From DAIOEK01 sp964648485 (GTDB lineage Bacteria > Chloroflexota > Anaerolineae > Anaerolineales > Anaerolineaceae): a stretch of 64,000 nt of DNA. The stretch covers positions 97,960 through 161,959 of the forward strand of contig CAZYOF010000008.1 of assembly GCA_964648485.1 (NCBI GenBank), in the 5' to 3' direction. The notes below the pieces were generated by a model. The model had not been told where the DNA came from. It did no database searches and was given only the letters and a program-made list of their open reading frames with translations. Below, one piece after another: positions 40,855 through 49,790 of the stretch. Made by a program: the position numbers and the translations under genes. Positions within the stretch are counted from its first letter, which is position 1; each line of letters starts with the position of its first letter.

Positions 40855-43104
40855 TTAGAGTAAGACCATCTGCATGGGTTGGTATTCGGGTGGATCGTTA
40901 TCCAGCAGGAGATCAAAGCTATCCCGTGTCAGCATGGGGTTGTCCATCAAACGGGAGACGTGCCTGAATTTGAGCAGATGCCACTCTTCCAGCATTTCTG
41001 CCAGCCAGGGATTGGTTTTCTTTTTGTAAACGATTAAATTGGATCGGCTACCGGGGATGACCAACACCCGGTTTGGTGCAGAGCCATCATCGCGGGAGAG
41101 CACCTCTGTAAATTTCGAGTGGGTGACAATGATAAAGCGGTAATGAATCTGCTTGTCCGCAGGATTTACCCATTCCAGCGTATTTTCCCTGTGGATGACT
41201 TCCATCTCCATTTGACTGCCCAGTTTTGCCAGCATGCCGCGGATGGTCTTCTGATCCAGATCGCGCAGGGAAGGATGCTCATTAACCCGAATCAGCCAGC
41301 GGTTGGGGTTGTTCGGATCTTCTTCTGCATATGAACTCAGAATATGCATCAACAGTTCGCGGATGGGCGAGAAGATTGGTTTAATTTCCCGGTGCAGCCT
41401 TTCTTCGAGCTGTTCAAACTGCACACTTTCTCCGCTGGACAACGCTTTCACCACAAATTCCTCAACCCGATCCATCTGGCTCGTCATCCCGCTGGCGGTA
41501 TTTTTTAACATCCAGGTTCCGCTTTCCAGTGTCTGCTCACCGGCGCCAAAGTGCCTGAAATATGACGGGTTCGAAAATGCCGCTCTGACCTGCCCCAGCA
41601 GGGTGGTGACCGGAATATTTTCGGGAGAGCAGGAATTCTTGTTGATTCCCAGAACGGCTGCGGTGGATATTTCGAGGTAATCGGCGGGTTCACCTTTTTC
41701 ACGCAGATACTTAAACACGGCAGATTGAGCGCTTTCGATTACCTGTTTTTCAGGTGCCGCACTGGCGGTTTCCGTGCGGCTCCACATGGTCTGCGCGATC
41801 TCATCTTCAGCGTGCAAGGCAAACCCGGAGCAGGTGAAACCGCTCCTGTGGAACGCATTAAAGGTGCTCCAGATGTATGCCGGTTCAGCTTCAGGCAGCA
41901 GGGTGACCAGTGGAAGTTCTGTTTTCATTGTCCTTGAGACTGCCTGCAGGGCGCTCACCAGCGCATTGGTATGCCAGTTCCAGTCATATCTGCGTCGGTT
42001 GATGACGTTACTGATGCGGCTGGCTTCCTCCCTGCCGAACAGCCAGGCAGACCAGATGGCGGAGAGAGTCCAGAAGGCATGCTGGGGTCGGGGCAGCACG
42101 GTGAGAATAGCCTGCATGTTAACGGGGATGGTCTCGTCTGCCAGCTCCCGGATTCTTCCCCGGTACAGGCAGATACCGGGTCCATCCGGTAGCTCAGGGT
42201 AAATCGTCAGCGGAACCGGGCGGGTTCTTTGCTGCCAGTAGATCACACTCTGCTCGAAGGACTTCCACAGGTTGTGTTCGTGAAACCTGACAGGTAACAA
42301 AAACTGGCGCGGACGGGGTAGCGAATGCCCGATCTGGTGGATGGGGGTCGCGTCATCCAGTACATCCAGCAAAATGCCGGAAATGATCTGTTTCTCCCGC
42401 CGGGTCAGATCGAGCGTCTGGAATTTATTAATAAAGGTGAACACGAAATATAACGCCCGTTGCAGGTGGCTGCCAACGACCTCCTCCGCCTCATCGCGGA
42501 TGGGGTCACCCTTGGCGGCGATCTTCTCCACTGCCCAGGCAGCCGGCAGGTTGTTCTGGGTTGCGAGTGCGAGCGAGGCGGCATCCACATCATCCCAGGC
42601 AAAATCGCCTTTTGTCCCGCAATTCGGGCAATCGAGCACGGTGGCAAAGGGGGTGGCAGAACCCTTTTCCCACAGGTAGGCATCTGCCGGTAAGGTGATG
42701 CCACAACTGCGGCAGCGGCTCTCGTATAGCTTCTGCAGCACTACTTCGAGGCGCTGGTTCCCTTTCATGGCGCCTGCCATGATTGCCGCGCAGCGAACCA
42801 CTTCATCCTGCGCGGGGGGATTCGCCTGTAATTCCAGCAGCAGGTTCAGGATGGGATTGTTCTGGCAGACCAGCACCCTGTATCCCGCCTGTGCCAGTTC
42901 CAGATCGAGGCAGGGAGATAGCCCGAATGGATCGAAGATCCAGCCTCCACCCGTCAGGTTGAAATTTGCCAGCCGGGTGACCATGCCACGCGGGAGGATG
43001 GGGAGGTATCGATCCAGTGGAATCCGGCGCGGAGGTGCATCTCCCATCTGGTAGGCAGACAGGATATTCCCAAAAGCTTCGGTAAACTCACGCGGCGCTG
43101 TCAT
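40855..43104 (-). CDS. Degenerate adenine-methylase-like (DUF1156-type) protein of unknown function
   Basis: The 749-residue cytoplasmic protein resembles the N-terminal layout of DUF1156 DNA methylases. A SAM-like site, IFDPFGLSPCLDLELAQAGYRV, is followed by NNPILNLLLELQANPP (each shown only in part). A four-Cys zinc-finger pair (CRSCG ... CPNCG, ~140-170) comes next. The region where methylases carry DPPY is LTVLPRPQHAFWTLSAIWSAWLFG, so DPPY is missing. The C-terminal ~250 residues look like winged-helix and helical segments. It is 6 bases from the PBP1A stop, convergent, and 38 bases from the GH13 gene. A structural or DNA-binding role is possible. ATG 43104 was chosen; an upstream TTG start is less likely. 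Confidence 0.65.
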   Translation of the reverse strand: MTAPREFTEAFGNILSAYQMGDAPPRRIPLDRYLPILPRGMVTRLANFNLTGGGWIFDPFGLSPCLDLELAQAGYRVLVCQNNPILNLLLELQANPPAQDEVVRCAAIMAGAMKGNQRLEVVLQKLYESRCRSCGITLPADAYLWEKGSATPFATVLDCPNCGTKGDFAWDDVDAASLALATQNNLPAAWAVEKIAAKGDPIRDEAEEVVGSHLQRALYFVFTFINKFQTLDLTRREKQIISGILLDVLDDATPIHQIGHSLPRPRQFLLPVRFHEHNLWKSFEQSVIYWQQRTRPVPLTIYPELPDGPGICLYRGRIRELADETIPVNMQAILTVLPRPQHAFWTLSAIWSAWLFGREEASRISNVINRRRYDWNWHTNALVSALQAVSRTMKTELPLVTLLPEAEPAYIWSTFNAFHRSGFTCSGFALHAEDEIAQTMWSRTETASAAPEKQVIESAQSAVFKYLREKGEPADYLEISTAAVLGINKNSCSPENIPVTTLLGQVRAAFSNPSYFRHFGAGEQTLESGTWMLKNTASGMTSQMDRVEEFVVKALSSGESVQFEQLEERLHREIKPIFSPIRELLMHILSSYAEEDPNNPNRWLIRVNEHPSLRDLDQKTIRGMLAKLGSQMEMEVIHRENTLEWVNPADKQIHYRFIIVTHSKFTEVLSRDDGSAPNRVLVIPGSRSNLIVYKKKTNPWLAEMLEEWHLLKFRHVSRLMDNPMLTRDSFDLLLDNDPPEYQPMQMVLL

Positions 43105-43142
43105 TCTGATTGCGCTCCGCAAAGAGGATGCACAATGAGTCT

Positions 43143-44735
43143 TTAGAGTTCTCTTTGAAGAATGACCCCCTCATAGGCTTCAAGTGTCAACTGGGTTTGA
43201 ACTGCCTCCGGCTTTCGCCCGCCGGTGGAAAATGCCACCGTGAAGTTCTGACCTGTTGGTAACGGTGCACTGGCTGTACCCGCACTGAAATTAAGGATGA
43301 CCAGGTATTCCTCCTGCTGATAGGTCCTTCGGTATGCCAGCAGGTTGCGGTTTTCCAGCAGGTGCGGGTGCCATTCTCCCCTGGCAAATGCCGGGGTCTG
43401 CTTGCGGTAAGCCAGGATCTTTTTGTAAAAGTTCAGCAGTGAATCGGGGTTCGCGAGCTGCTTTTCCACATTCCGGTTGATGTAGTTGGGGTGGACGGGC
43501 AGCCACGGTCTGGCTGTGCTGAAACCCGCATTTGCCTGCGCATCCCACTGCATCGGGCTCCGGCAGCCATCCCGCCCTTTGTAAAAGGGATAGAACTTTT
43601 TACCGGGCGGGTCCAGAATTTCACTCCGTGAAAGTTGGATATCGCGCATACCGATCTCTTCCCCGTAATACAGATAAGGCGTACCGCGCAGGGTGCACAG
43701 CAGCAGCATGGCGAGCTTGCCCTGCGCATCGCTTTCTGAAAAGCGGTAGCGGGTCGCCGTGCGTGGATTGTCGTGGTTGTTCAGCACAAAATTGGGGTGT
43801 TTCTCTTTGCCAAGTGCATCTTCCCAGTTCTGGATCGCCTGGAACAGGTTCCTTGCCCTCAAGGGCTGATGCAGAAATTCGAAATCAAACGCGGCGTGCA
43901 ATGCGTTCTCTCCCATGTATTCCGCAGCCTGTTTGCTTGTCCGCAGGAAGGATTCACCCACCGCGTACCGCTCTGGGTAGGCATCCAGCAGTTTACGTAG
44001 ATCTGCCAGAAATGGCATCATCTCGGGCTGGGAGCTGTCGTAAATGTGATGCTGCCGGTCAAAACCGCGGATGCCGAATTTGGGCGGGTTATCCGGCAGA
44101 TCGGGGTGCTTGTAGTAGGCGTTAAACACATCGAGCCTGAAACCATCCACGCCCCGGTCGAGCCAGAAGCGGATTGCTTCGAGGATGGCTCTGGGCACCG
44201 CCGGGTTGCGCCAGTTGAGGTCGGGCTGCTCTTTCACGAACATGTGGAAGTAGTATTCACCGGTTGCAGGGTCGAATTCCCAGCCATCTCCGCCAAATAC
44301 CGATTGCCAGTTGTTGGGTTTTTTCCCGTTGGGTCTGGCCGGGCGCCAGATGTACCAATCGCGGTAGGGGTTGTCTTTACTGCTGCGGGATTGCTTGAAC
44401 CAGGGATGTTCATTGGAAGTGTGGTTGTAAACACCATCCATGATGACGCGGATGTTCCTCTGATGGGCTTCGCTTACCAGGTTGTCAAAATCCTGCAGGG
44501 TGCCAAATTTAGGGTCAATATCTTCATAATTGCTGATGTCATATCCAAAGTCTTTATCGGGCGATGGGTTGATGGGGGAAAGCCAGATGGCATCCACGCC
44601 CAGATTTTGCAGGTAATCGAGCCTGGCGGTGATACCCGGCAGGTCGCCAATGCCGTCACCGTTGCTGTCGTTGAAAGAACGCGGATAGATCTGATAAATT
44701 ACACCATCGCGCCACCAGAGGAAGTCTTTTGCCAT
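43143..44735 (-). CDS. GH13 alpha-glucosidase (oligo-1,6-glucosidase type)
   Basis: The 530-residue cytoplasmic GH13 enzyme acts on short alpha-glucosides such as isomaltose, trehalose or maltose. Conserved regions are YQIYPRSFNDSNGDGIGDLP, region I MDGVYNHTS, region II GFRLDVFN (nucleophile Asp), region III AVGESFL (acid/base Glu) and region IV VLNNHDNPR. The ATG at 44735 was chosen because GGAG lies nine bases before it; two ATG codons upstream lie over or before that site. It may act with the six-hairpin glycosidase in sugar or osmolyte breakdown, but they are on separate transcripts. The exact substrate is not predictable. Confidence 0.93.
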   Translation of the reverse strand: MAKDFLWWRDGVIYQIYPRSFNDSNGDGIGDLPGITARLDYLQNLGVDAIWLSPINPSPDKDFGYDISNYEDIDPKFGTLQDFDNLVSEAHQRNIRVIMDGVYNHTSNEHPWFKQSRSSKDNPYRDWYIWRPARPNGKKPNNWQSVFGGDGWEFDPATGEYYFHMFVKEQPDLNWRNPAVPRAILEAIRFWLDRGVDGFRLDVFNAYYKHPDLPDNPPKFGIRGFDRQHHIYDSSQPEMMPFLADLRKLLDAYPERYAVGESFLRTSKQAAEYMGENALHAAFDFEFLHQPLRARNLFQAIQNWEDALGKEKHPNFVLNNHDNPRTATRYRFSESDAQGKLAMLLLCTLRGTPYLYYGEEIGMRDIQLSRSEILDPPGKKFYPFYKGRDGCRSPMQWDAQANAGFSTARPWLPVHPNYINRNVEKQLANPDSLLNFYKKILAYRKQTPAFARGEWHPHLLENRNLLAYRRTYQQEEYLVILNFSAGTASAPLPTGQNFTVAFSTGGRKPEAVQTQLTLEAYEGVILQREL

Positions 44736-45227
44736 AGGTTTCATCTCCAGATTGCTTTCATTATACATTCAGGCGGGGATGTGAAAAAAGGCAAAAAAAG
44801 AATTGTTTCGATTTTGGGGCACAATAAAACAAAAGGAAACAATTCACTGCCGGTTGCGGGGCGAAATGGGGGCAGGCTGAACCGGTGCAGGGATGCATGT
44901 TTGAATTATACGAAATTGGCGGGGACAGGGTAAGCTGTCATTTGTGACAGGTATTGGGGGAGATTGAGAACAAAGCTTATCTTGGTTGGCAGGTGAGTCA
45001 GGGACCCACCCTACCTGTTATAGTGATTGTGCTGCTATCTATCTGAATCAATTAAAAATAGCTGAAAATTGTATGATGCCGTGCCATTAATCTTGCATCC
45101 GCGCGATAATTCGATTAAAATAGCTTTGTTATTGGTAATTAGTCTATACTGCATTCATTGAAAAGTGGGTGACCCCCACTTTTCTGCATAATTTCAAACA
45201 CTGTAACTAATCCGGAGAGAGTAACAC
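44736..45227. other. Intergenic region between the GH13 gene and nusA
   Basis: The 492 bases hold no gene that I can support. Two structures stand out: an inverted repeat CTGTCA TTTG TGACAG (44935-44950), which may be an operator for the GH13 gene, and a hairpin in the nusA leader (listed separately). A TATACT-like -10 for nusA may lie at 45145-45150, without a clear -35. No known structured RNA was recognised. Confidence 0.5.
45161..45183 (+). promoter_or_regulatory. Hairpin in the nusA leader
   Basis: The inverted repeat AAAAGTGGG/CCCACTTTT with a five-base loop ends 44 bases before the nusA start. A short T-run is part of the 3' arm, so it resembles a weak terminator and could serve NusA autoregulation by attenuation. 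Function is inferred from position only. Confidence 0.45.
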
Positions 45228-47114
45228 ATGAAGAACGAATTCGTGCTTGCCTTCAATGAAGTGCTGGAAGAGAAGCAGCTTCCGAAGGAAGTCATTCTGA
45301 AAGCACTGGAATCAGCGATGGTTTCCGCCTATCGCAGAGCTGTGAATGCATCCACAGCCCAGCATGTTGAGGCGAAAGTTGATCCCGATACCGGGCACGT
45401 CACCATCTATGCTGAAAAAGAGGTGGTCGAGGTGGTGGATAACGAAACCACCGAGGTCGATCTCGAAACAGCCCGCAGGGTGAACCCCGAAGCCAACCTG
45501 GAAGATCTGGTGATCGTAGAATCCACCCCCAGAGACTTTGGCCGTGTGGCAGCCCAAACAGCCCGCCAGGTGATCCAGCAGCGCATCCGCGAAGCGGAAC
45601 GTTACGCGCAGATGGAATACTTCGAAAAGCAGGTGGGTGAGATCACCAATGGAATCGTGCAGGCGGTCAATGCTGCCGCGACCACCATCGGCATGGATCT
45701 CAAGGCGGAAGGCACCCTGCCCAAAAAGGAAATGATCCCCGGGGAACGTTTCCGCGTGCACGAAAGGGTACGCGCAATTCTGCTCGAAGTCAAAGACTCC
45801 CCGCGTGGTCCACAAATCATCCTCTCCCGGGCGCACCGCAACTTCCTGCGCCGGCTGCTCGAAACCGAAGTGCCCGAAATTTATCACGGAGTCGTTGAAA
45901 TCCGCTCCATTGCCCGTGAACCCGGGCAGCGCGCCAAGGTTGCCGTGGCTGCCACGCAGCAGGGCATCGATCCGGTGGGCGCCTGTGTGGGTATCCGCGG
46001 TGTGCGCATTCAGGCGATTGTGCGTGAACTGCACGATGAAAAGATCGATGTCATCGAATGGAGCTCCGACCCATCCGTTTACATTGCGAAAGCCATCAGC
46101 CCCGCCCGTGTCAATGGCGTTTACCTTAACGACACCTCTGAAGGCGGAAAGACTGCTACGGTCGTTGTGCCAGAAGATCAGTTAAGCCTGGCAATCGGAC
46201 GGGATGGACAGAATGCCCGCCTGGCAGCCAAGCTGACCGGATGGAGAATCGACATCAAGAAGCTCGATGAAGCCGCGGCAGATTCACTCACCAAGCTGCG
46301 CGACGATCCCGCTTATGCTGCCATCGCCGAAGCCGAAGCAGATATGATTCCCATGGTGGAAGCCGCCCTTACCAAGAAACGTGAAGGGCGTCCGCTCGGG
46401 ATTGATGAAACCGATCTGCTTTCCCGCTTTGTTGACCGGGTTGAGCGTAAAACCGCCATCCGCAGGCTGGCTGAAAAGAAACCTGAAGAGATGCGCCGCC
46501 AGCAGATTATCCAGCTGCTTCCGCCCAGTTCCTTTGAGACCCCGGTGGATGAATTGAAGTTGAGCGACCATATTACCAGCATGCTGTTGGATGCGGGTTT
46601 TATGACTGCCGGTGACCTTGCCGTACAGATGCGTATGGATAGCGATACCATCTTCGCCCTGCAGGGAATGAGCCCGAAGGGTATGTCCGAAATCGAAGAG
46701 GCACTGCAGGCACGTAAACTCATCCCTGCCGGAGAAGCCGAAGAACCTGCCGTGGAAGATCTGGTTGAGTCCATGATCCCCGCAGTGGTGGAGGAAGAAG
46801 CTCCTTCGGTTGAAGAATTCATGCCGGTGGAAGAAGTTGCCCCTGTGGAAGAAGTTGCCGCTCCTGAAGTCGTTATTGTTGAAGAACCGGAAGAGGAACT
46901 TCCCACAGATCTGAATGAGATTTTTGCCCTGAAACCGGAAGTGTTGGAAGCAGCCGTCCCATCCGATGATGAAGAAGAAACATCAGCCACTGGGAAGAAA
47001 TCCACCGGTAAGAAGAAAAAGAAACGTCACGCCGAGGTTGAGTACGATCCCGACCGTGACCTGGTGGTGGTTCACAAGAAACACAAACGTGGAGATTCCT
47101 GGGGAGATTGGTAA
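45228..47114 (+). CDS. nusA: Transcription termination/antitermination protein NusA
   Basis: The 628-residue NusA binds RNA polymerase and nascent RNA. An N-terminal polymerase-binding domain (MKNEFVLAFNEVLEEKQLPK) is followed by an S1 domain (GEITNGIVQAV, then LSRAHRNFLRRL), KH1 (GACVGIRGVRIQAIVREL) and KH2 (LAIGRDGQNARLAAKLTGW). The region after ~400 has helical segments, including helix-hairpin-helix-like LLDAGFMTAGDLAVQM. The last ~130 residues are a Val/Glu-rich acidic stretch, then a Lys-rich end (STGKKKKKRH). GGAGAGAG precedes the ATG. It is the first gene of the nusA-rnpM-infB-rbfA-nrnA-truB-ribF-thyX operon. Confidence 0.97.
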   Translation: MKNEFVLAFNEVLEEKQLPKEVILKALESAMVSAYRRAVNASTAQHVEAKVDPDTGHVTIYAEKEVVEVVDNETTEVDLETARRVNPEANLEDLVIVESTPRDFGRVAAQTARQVIQQRIREAERYAQMEYFEKQVGEITNGIVQAVNAAATTIGMDLKAEGTLPKKEMIPGERFRVHERVRAILLEVKDSPRGPQIILSRAHRNFLRRLLETEVPEIYHGVVEIRSIAREPGQRAKVAVAATQQGIDPVGACVGIRGVRIQAIVRELHDEKIDVIEWSSDPSVYIAKAISPARVNGVYLNDTSEGGKTATVVVPEDQLSLAIGRDGQNARLAAKLTGWRIDIKKLDEAAADSLTKLRDDPAYAAIAEAEADMIPMVEAALTKKREGRPLGIDETDLLSRFVDRVERKTAIRRLAEKKPEEMRRQQIIQLLPPSSFETPVDELKLSDHITSMLLDAGFMTAGDLAVQMRMDSDTIFALQGMSPKGMSEIEEALQARKLIPAGEAEEPAVEDLVESMIPAVVEEEAPSVEEFMPVEEVAPVEEVAAPEVVIVEEPEEELPTDLNEIFALKPEVLEAAVPSDDEEETSATGKKSTGKKKKKRHAEVEYDPDRDLVVVHKKHKRGDSWGDW

Positions 47115-47140
47115 ACCCCGGTAATAGAAAGTGATATTCA

Positions 47141-47482
47141 GTGGCTGGAAAACCTGGCAAAACACGACCTGGCAAGCATGTTCCACACCGAACCTGTGTG
47201 GGTTGCCGTGAGGTTCAACCGAAACGGCGGCTGATCCGAATTGTCAGAACGGAGACGGGCGTTTTCATTGATCAGACAGGCAAAATGAACGGCAGAGGTG
47301 CATACCTGCACGATTCATTAACCTGCTGGGAAAAAGCCCTCAAGGGTCCGTTATCGAATGCGCTGCGGGTGGAGTTAAAAGACGATGACCGTCAGCGATT
47401 GCTGGATTTTGCAGCCACACTGTCACTGGTAGAAAAGCAAGAATCTGATACGCCATCGGAGAATCCGATGAAACCTGCCTGA
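47141..47482 (+). CDS. rnpM: YlxR/RnpM-family RNA-binding protein (DUF448)
   Basis: The 113-residue basic protein has VPHRTCVGCREVQPKRRLIR and GRGAYLHDSLTCWEKAL, the YlxR signature with its conserved Cys residues and Arg/Lys surface. Family members bind RNase P RNA and modulate its activity. It is located between nusA and infB, the standard place. The start is a GTG at 47141 with a weak ribosome binding site; no better in-frame codon lies upstream. The C-terminal ~20 residues are a variable tail. Confidence 0.9.
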   Translation: MAGKPGKTRPGKHVPHRTCVGCREVQPKRRLIRIVRTETGVFIDQTGKMNGRGAYLHDSLTCWEKALKGPLSNALRVELKDDDRQRLLDFAATLSLVEKQESDTPSENPMKPA

Positions 47483-47602
47483 TCTAACTAGATCACCTGA
47501 AACCGATCTCGCTCATCGAGATGGTTAAGGATCCGATCGGGGTCGCTTAACCTGATAAAAGGATTGCAGGCAGGTGAGCACAACACAACATGGAGGTGCC
47601 AC

Positions 47603-49408
47603 ATGAGCGAGAAAACAAAAACTACACCTATTGAACTCCCTGTGAGTATAAGTGTGAGAGACCTGGCGGCGAAGCTTTCAGCCAACCCGATCCAGGTCAT
47701 TAAAGCCTTAATGAGCAATGGCGTTATGGCAAACATCAACCAGATTATCGATTTCGATACCGCCGCCATCGTCGCCTCAGAATTAGGTTTTGAAGCTTCC
47801 CTCGAAGCCGTTGAAGAAGTGGCTGAGAAAGAATCAGGCGAGCTGGCATCGTGGAAAGTTGAAATTGAAAAGGAAGACCCATCCAAACTGGTTCCCCGCC
47901 CGCCGGTGGTTACCATACTGGGACATGTCGATCATGGTAAGACCACCCTCCTGGATGCCATCCGCCACACGGAGGTTGCCGCTGGTGAAGCCGGTGGTAT
48001 TACGCAGCATATTGGCGCCTACCAGGTAGAACATAACGGGCAGACAATCACCTTCCTTGATACACCCGGTCATGCCGCCTTCACTGCCATGCGTGCCAGA
48101 GGCGCCCAGGGTGCGGATATCGTCGTTCTGGTGGTGGCAGCCAATGATGGTGTGATGCCGCAAACCCGCGAGGCGATCGCGCACGCCAAGGCAGCCCAGG
48201 TTCCCATGATCGTGGCGATGAATAAAATTGACCGCCCCGACGCCAACCCCGATTTCGTGAAGCGCCAGCTTGCAGAGGCAGGTTTGGTGCCAGAAGAATG
48301 GGATGGCAATACCATGGTCATTCCGGTCTCTGCCAAACAGAAAATTGGAATTGAAGATTTACTCGCAGCCATTCTCATTGTAGCGGAATCAGCCAATATT
48401 CGCGCAAATCCCACCGGTAAGAAGATCGGCTCGGTAATCGAAGCCGAAGTGGACCGCGCCAAGGGCGTGATTGCCACCCTGTTGGTCCAAAACGGTCAGC
48501 TTGAGATGGGCGATATCATTGTGGCGGGAAAGTCGTTCGGGAAGATCAAGGCGATGTTCGACTTCAAAGGTCGCCGTGTACGGAAAGCTGACCCATCGAC
48601 GCCGGTTTCGGTCATGGGGTTGAATGACGTCCCGGCTGCCGGTGAGATCTATGAGGTGGTGCCATCCGACCGGGAAGCACGCGCGAAAGTGCAAGTCCTA
48701 AAAGATGCAGCGCATCAGGCGGTCCAGGCTCCAAAAACCTCTCTTGAAGACCTGTTCAAGCAGTTTGAGCAGGGTGAGCTGAAGGAACTGAACCTCATCA
48801 TTAAAGCAGATGTTCAGGGCTCGTTGGAACCGATTATCAACTCGTTGAATGATTTCAATAAAGGCGAGATCAAGGTAAATGTACTCCATGCAACCACCGG
48901 CAATATTACCGACAATGATATCCTGCTGGCTTCCGCCTCAGATGCGGTGGTGATCGGATTCAACGTGCAGGCAGAAACACCTGCCCGCCGTCTGGCAGAA
49001 GCGGAGGGAATTTCCATCCGCCTGTATAACATTATCTACCGTTTGATCGAAGATGTCGAAAAAGCCCTCAAGGGTATGCTGGCACCGGAATTCAAAGAAG
49101 AAGTGATCGGTCAGGCAAACATCCTGGCGGTATTCAAGATATCCAAACTTGGCAATATCGCTGGCTGCCGGGTTACTTCCGGTGAACTGCGCCGCAACGC
49201 GAAAGTGCGGGTGATCAGAAACGGTGAAGTCTTGCATGAAGGTGAAATGGCTTCTCTCAAACATGAGAAGGAAGATGTCAAAGAAGTGCGTAATGGCTTT
49301 GAATGTGGTGTGTCGCTGAAGAACTTTACCGATTATCAGGCGGGTGATACCCTGGTTTGCTATGTCATCGAAAAAGTGGGCGCACCCAAAGGTACATTAT
49401 TGGATTAA
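47603..49408 (+). CDS. infB: Translation initiation factor IF-2
   Basis: The 601-residue GTPase delivers initiator tRNA to the 30S subunit. A short N-terminal IF2_N domain (VRDLAAKLSANPIQVIKALM) is followed at once by the G domain: G1 GHVDHGKTTLLD, G3 DTPGHAAF, G4 NKID, G5 VSAK. Domains II and III and C2 follow, ending in FTDYQAGDTLVCYVIEKV. The N-terminal extension of other bacteria is absent, so it is a short form. The ATG at 47603 has GGAGG six bases upstream; an upstream in-frame start lies before that site and is rejected. Confidence 0.97.
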   Translation: MSEKTKTTPIELPVSISVRDLAAKLSANPIQVIKALMSNGVMANINQIIDFDTAAIVASELGFEASLEAVEEVAEKESGELASWKVEIEKEDPSKLVPRPPVVTILGHVDHGKTTLLDAIRHTEVAAGEAGGITQHIGAYQVEHNGQTITFLDTPGHAAFTAMRARGAQGADIVVLVVAANDGVMPQTREAIAHAKAAQVPMIVAMNKIDRPDANPDFVKRQLAEAGLVPEEWDGNTMVIPVSAKQKIGIEDLLAAILIVAESANIRANPTGKKIGSVIEAEVDRAKGVIATLLVQNGQLEMGDIIVAGKSFGKIKAMFDFKGRRVRKADPSTPVSVMGLNDVPAAGEIYEVVPSDREARAKVQVLKDAAHQAVQAPKTSLEDLFKQFEQGELKELNLIIKADVQGSLEPIINSLNDFNKGEIKVNVLHATTGNITDNDILLASASDAVVIGFNVQAETPARRLAEAEGISIRLYNIIYRLIEDVEKALKGMLAPEFKEEVIGQANILAVFKISKLGNIAGCRVTSGELRRNAKVRVIRNGEVLHEGEMASLKHEKEDVKEVRNGFECGVSLKNFTDYQAGDTLVCYVIEKVGAPKGTLLD

Positions 49409-49417
49409 GGGAATACT

Positions 49418-49783
49418 ATGCCATCTAAAATTCGTCTGGAAAGAATTGCAGACCGCATCCGGCAGGACCTGTCGGAAATGATCATTCAGCGGGTGAGCGA
49501 TCCCAGGCTGGCGAATGTAAATATCACCGATGTAAAAGTGGATCGTGAATTGGCTTTTGCAGATGTGTATGTATCATCCTACGAAGGCTCTGAAGCGGCT
49601 CCAGAAATTCTTGCGGGGTTGAATCATGCTGCGGGTTTTCTGCGCAGCCAACTGGCAGCGCAGATTGAACTACGCACCTTTCCTCGTCTGCGGTTCCATT
49701 GGGATCCCACCCCGGAGCATGCAGACAAAATGGAACGGATCTTTGATCAGATTAAAAAAGATAATAAATCCACGGAGGACTAA
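49418..49783 (+). CDS. rbfA: Ribosome-binding factor A
   Basis: The 121-residue KH-type protein binds the 30S subunit near the 16S 5' end during maturation. Motifs are RLERIADRIRQDLSEMI, VSDPRLANVNITDVKVDREL and the C-terminal LRFHWDPTPEHADKMERIF. It sits nine bases after infB and seven bases before nrnA in the core operon. The length is normal. Confidence 0.96.
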   Translation: MPSKIRLERIADRIRQDLSEMIIQRVSDPRLANVNITDVKVDRELAFADVYVSSYEGSEAAPEILAGLNHAAGFLRSQLAAQIELRTFPRLRFHWDPTPEHADKMERIFDQIKKDNKSTED

Positions 49784-49790
49784 CTGAGGC

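Noticed and set aside
43532..44933. Two long open frames opposite the GH13 gene
   Set aside because: They are antisense to a complete GH13 catalytic domain and have no independent start signal.
45312..46034. Long open frame (240 codons) opposite nusA
   Set aside because: It mirrors the coding frame of NusA and shows no family features. The low TAA/TAG density of high-GC genes explains it.
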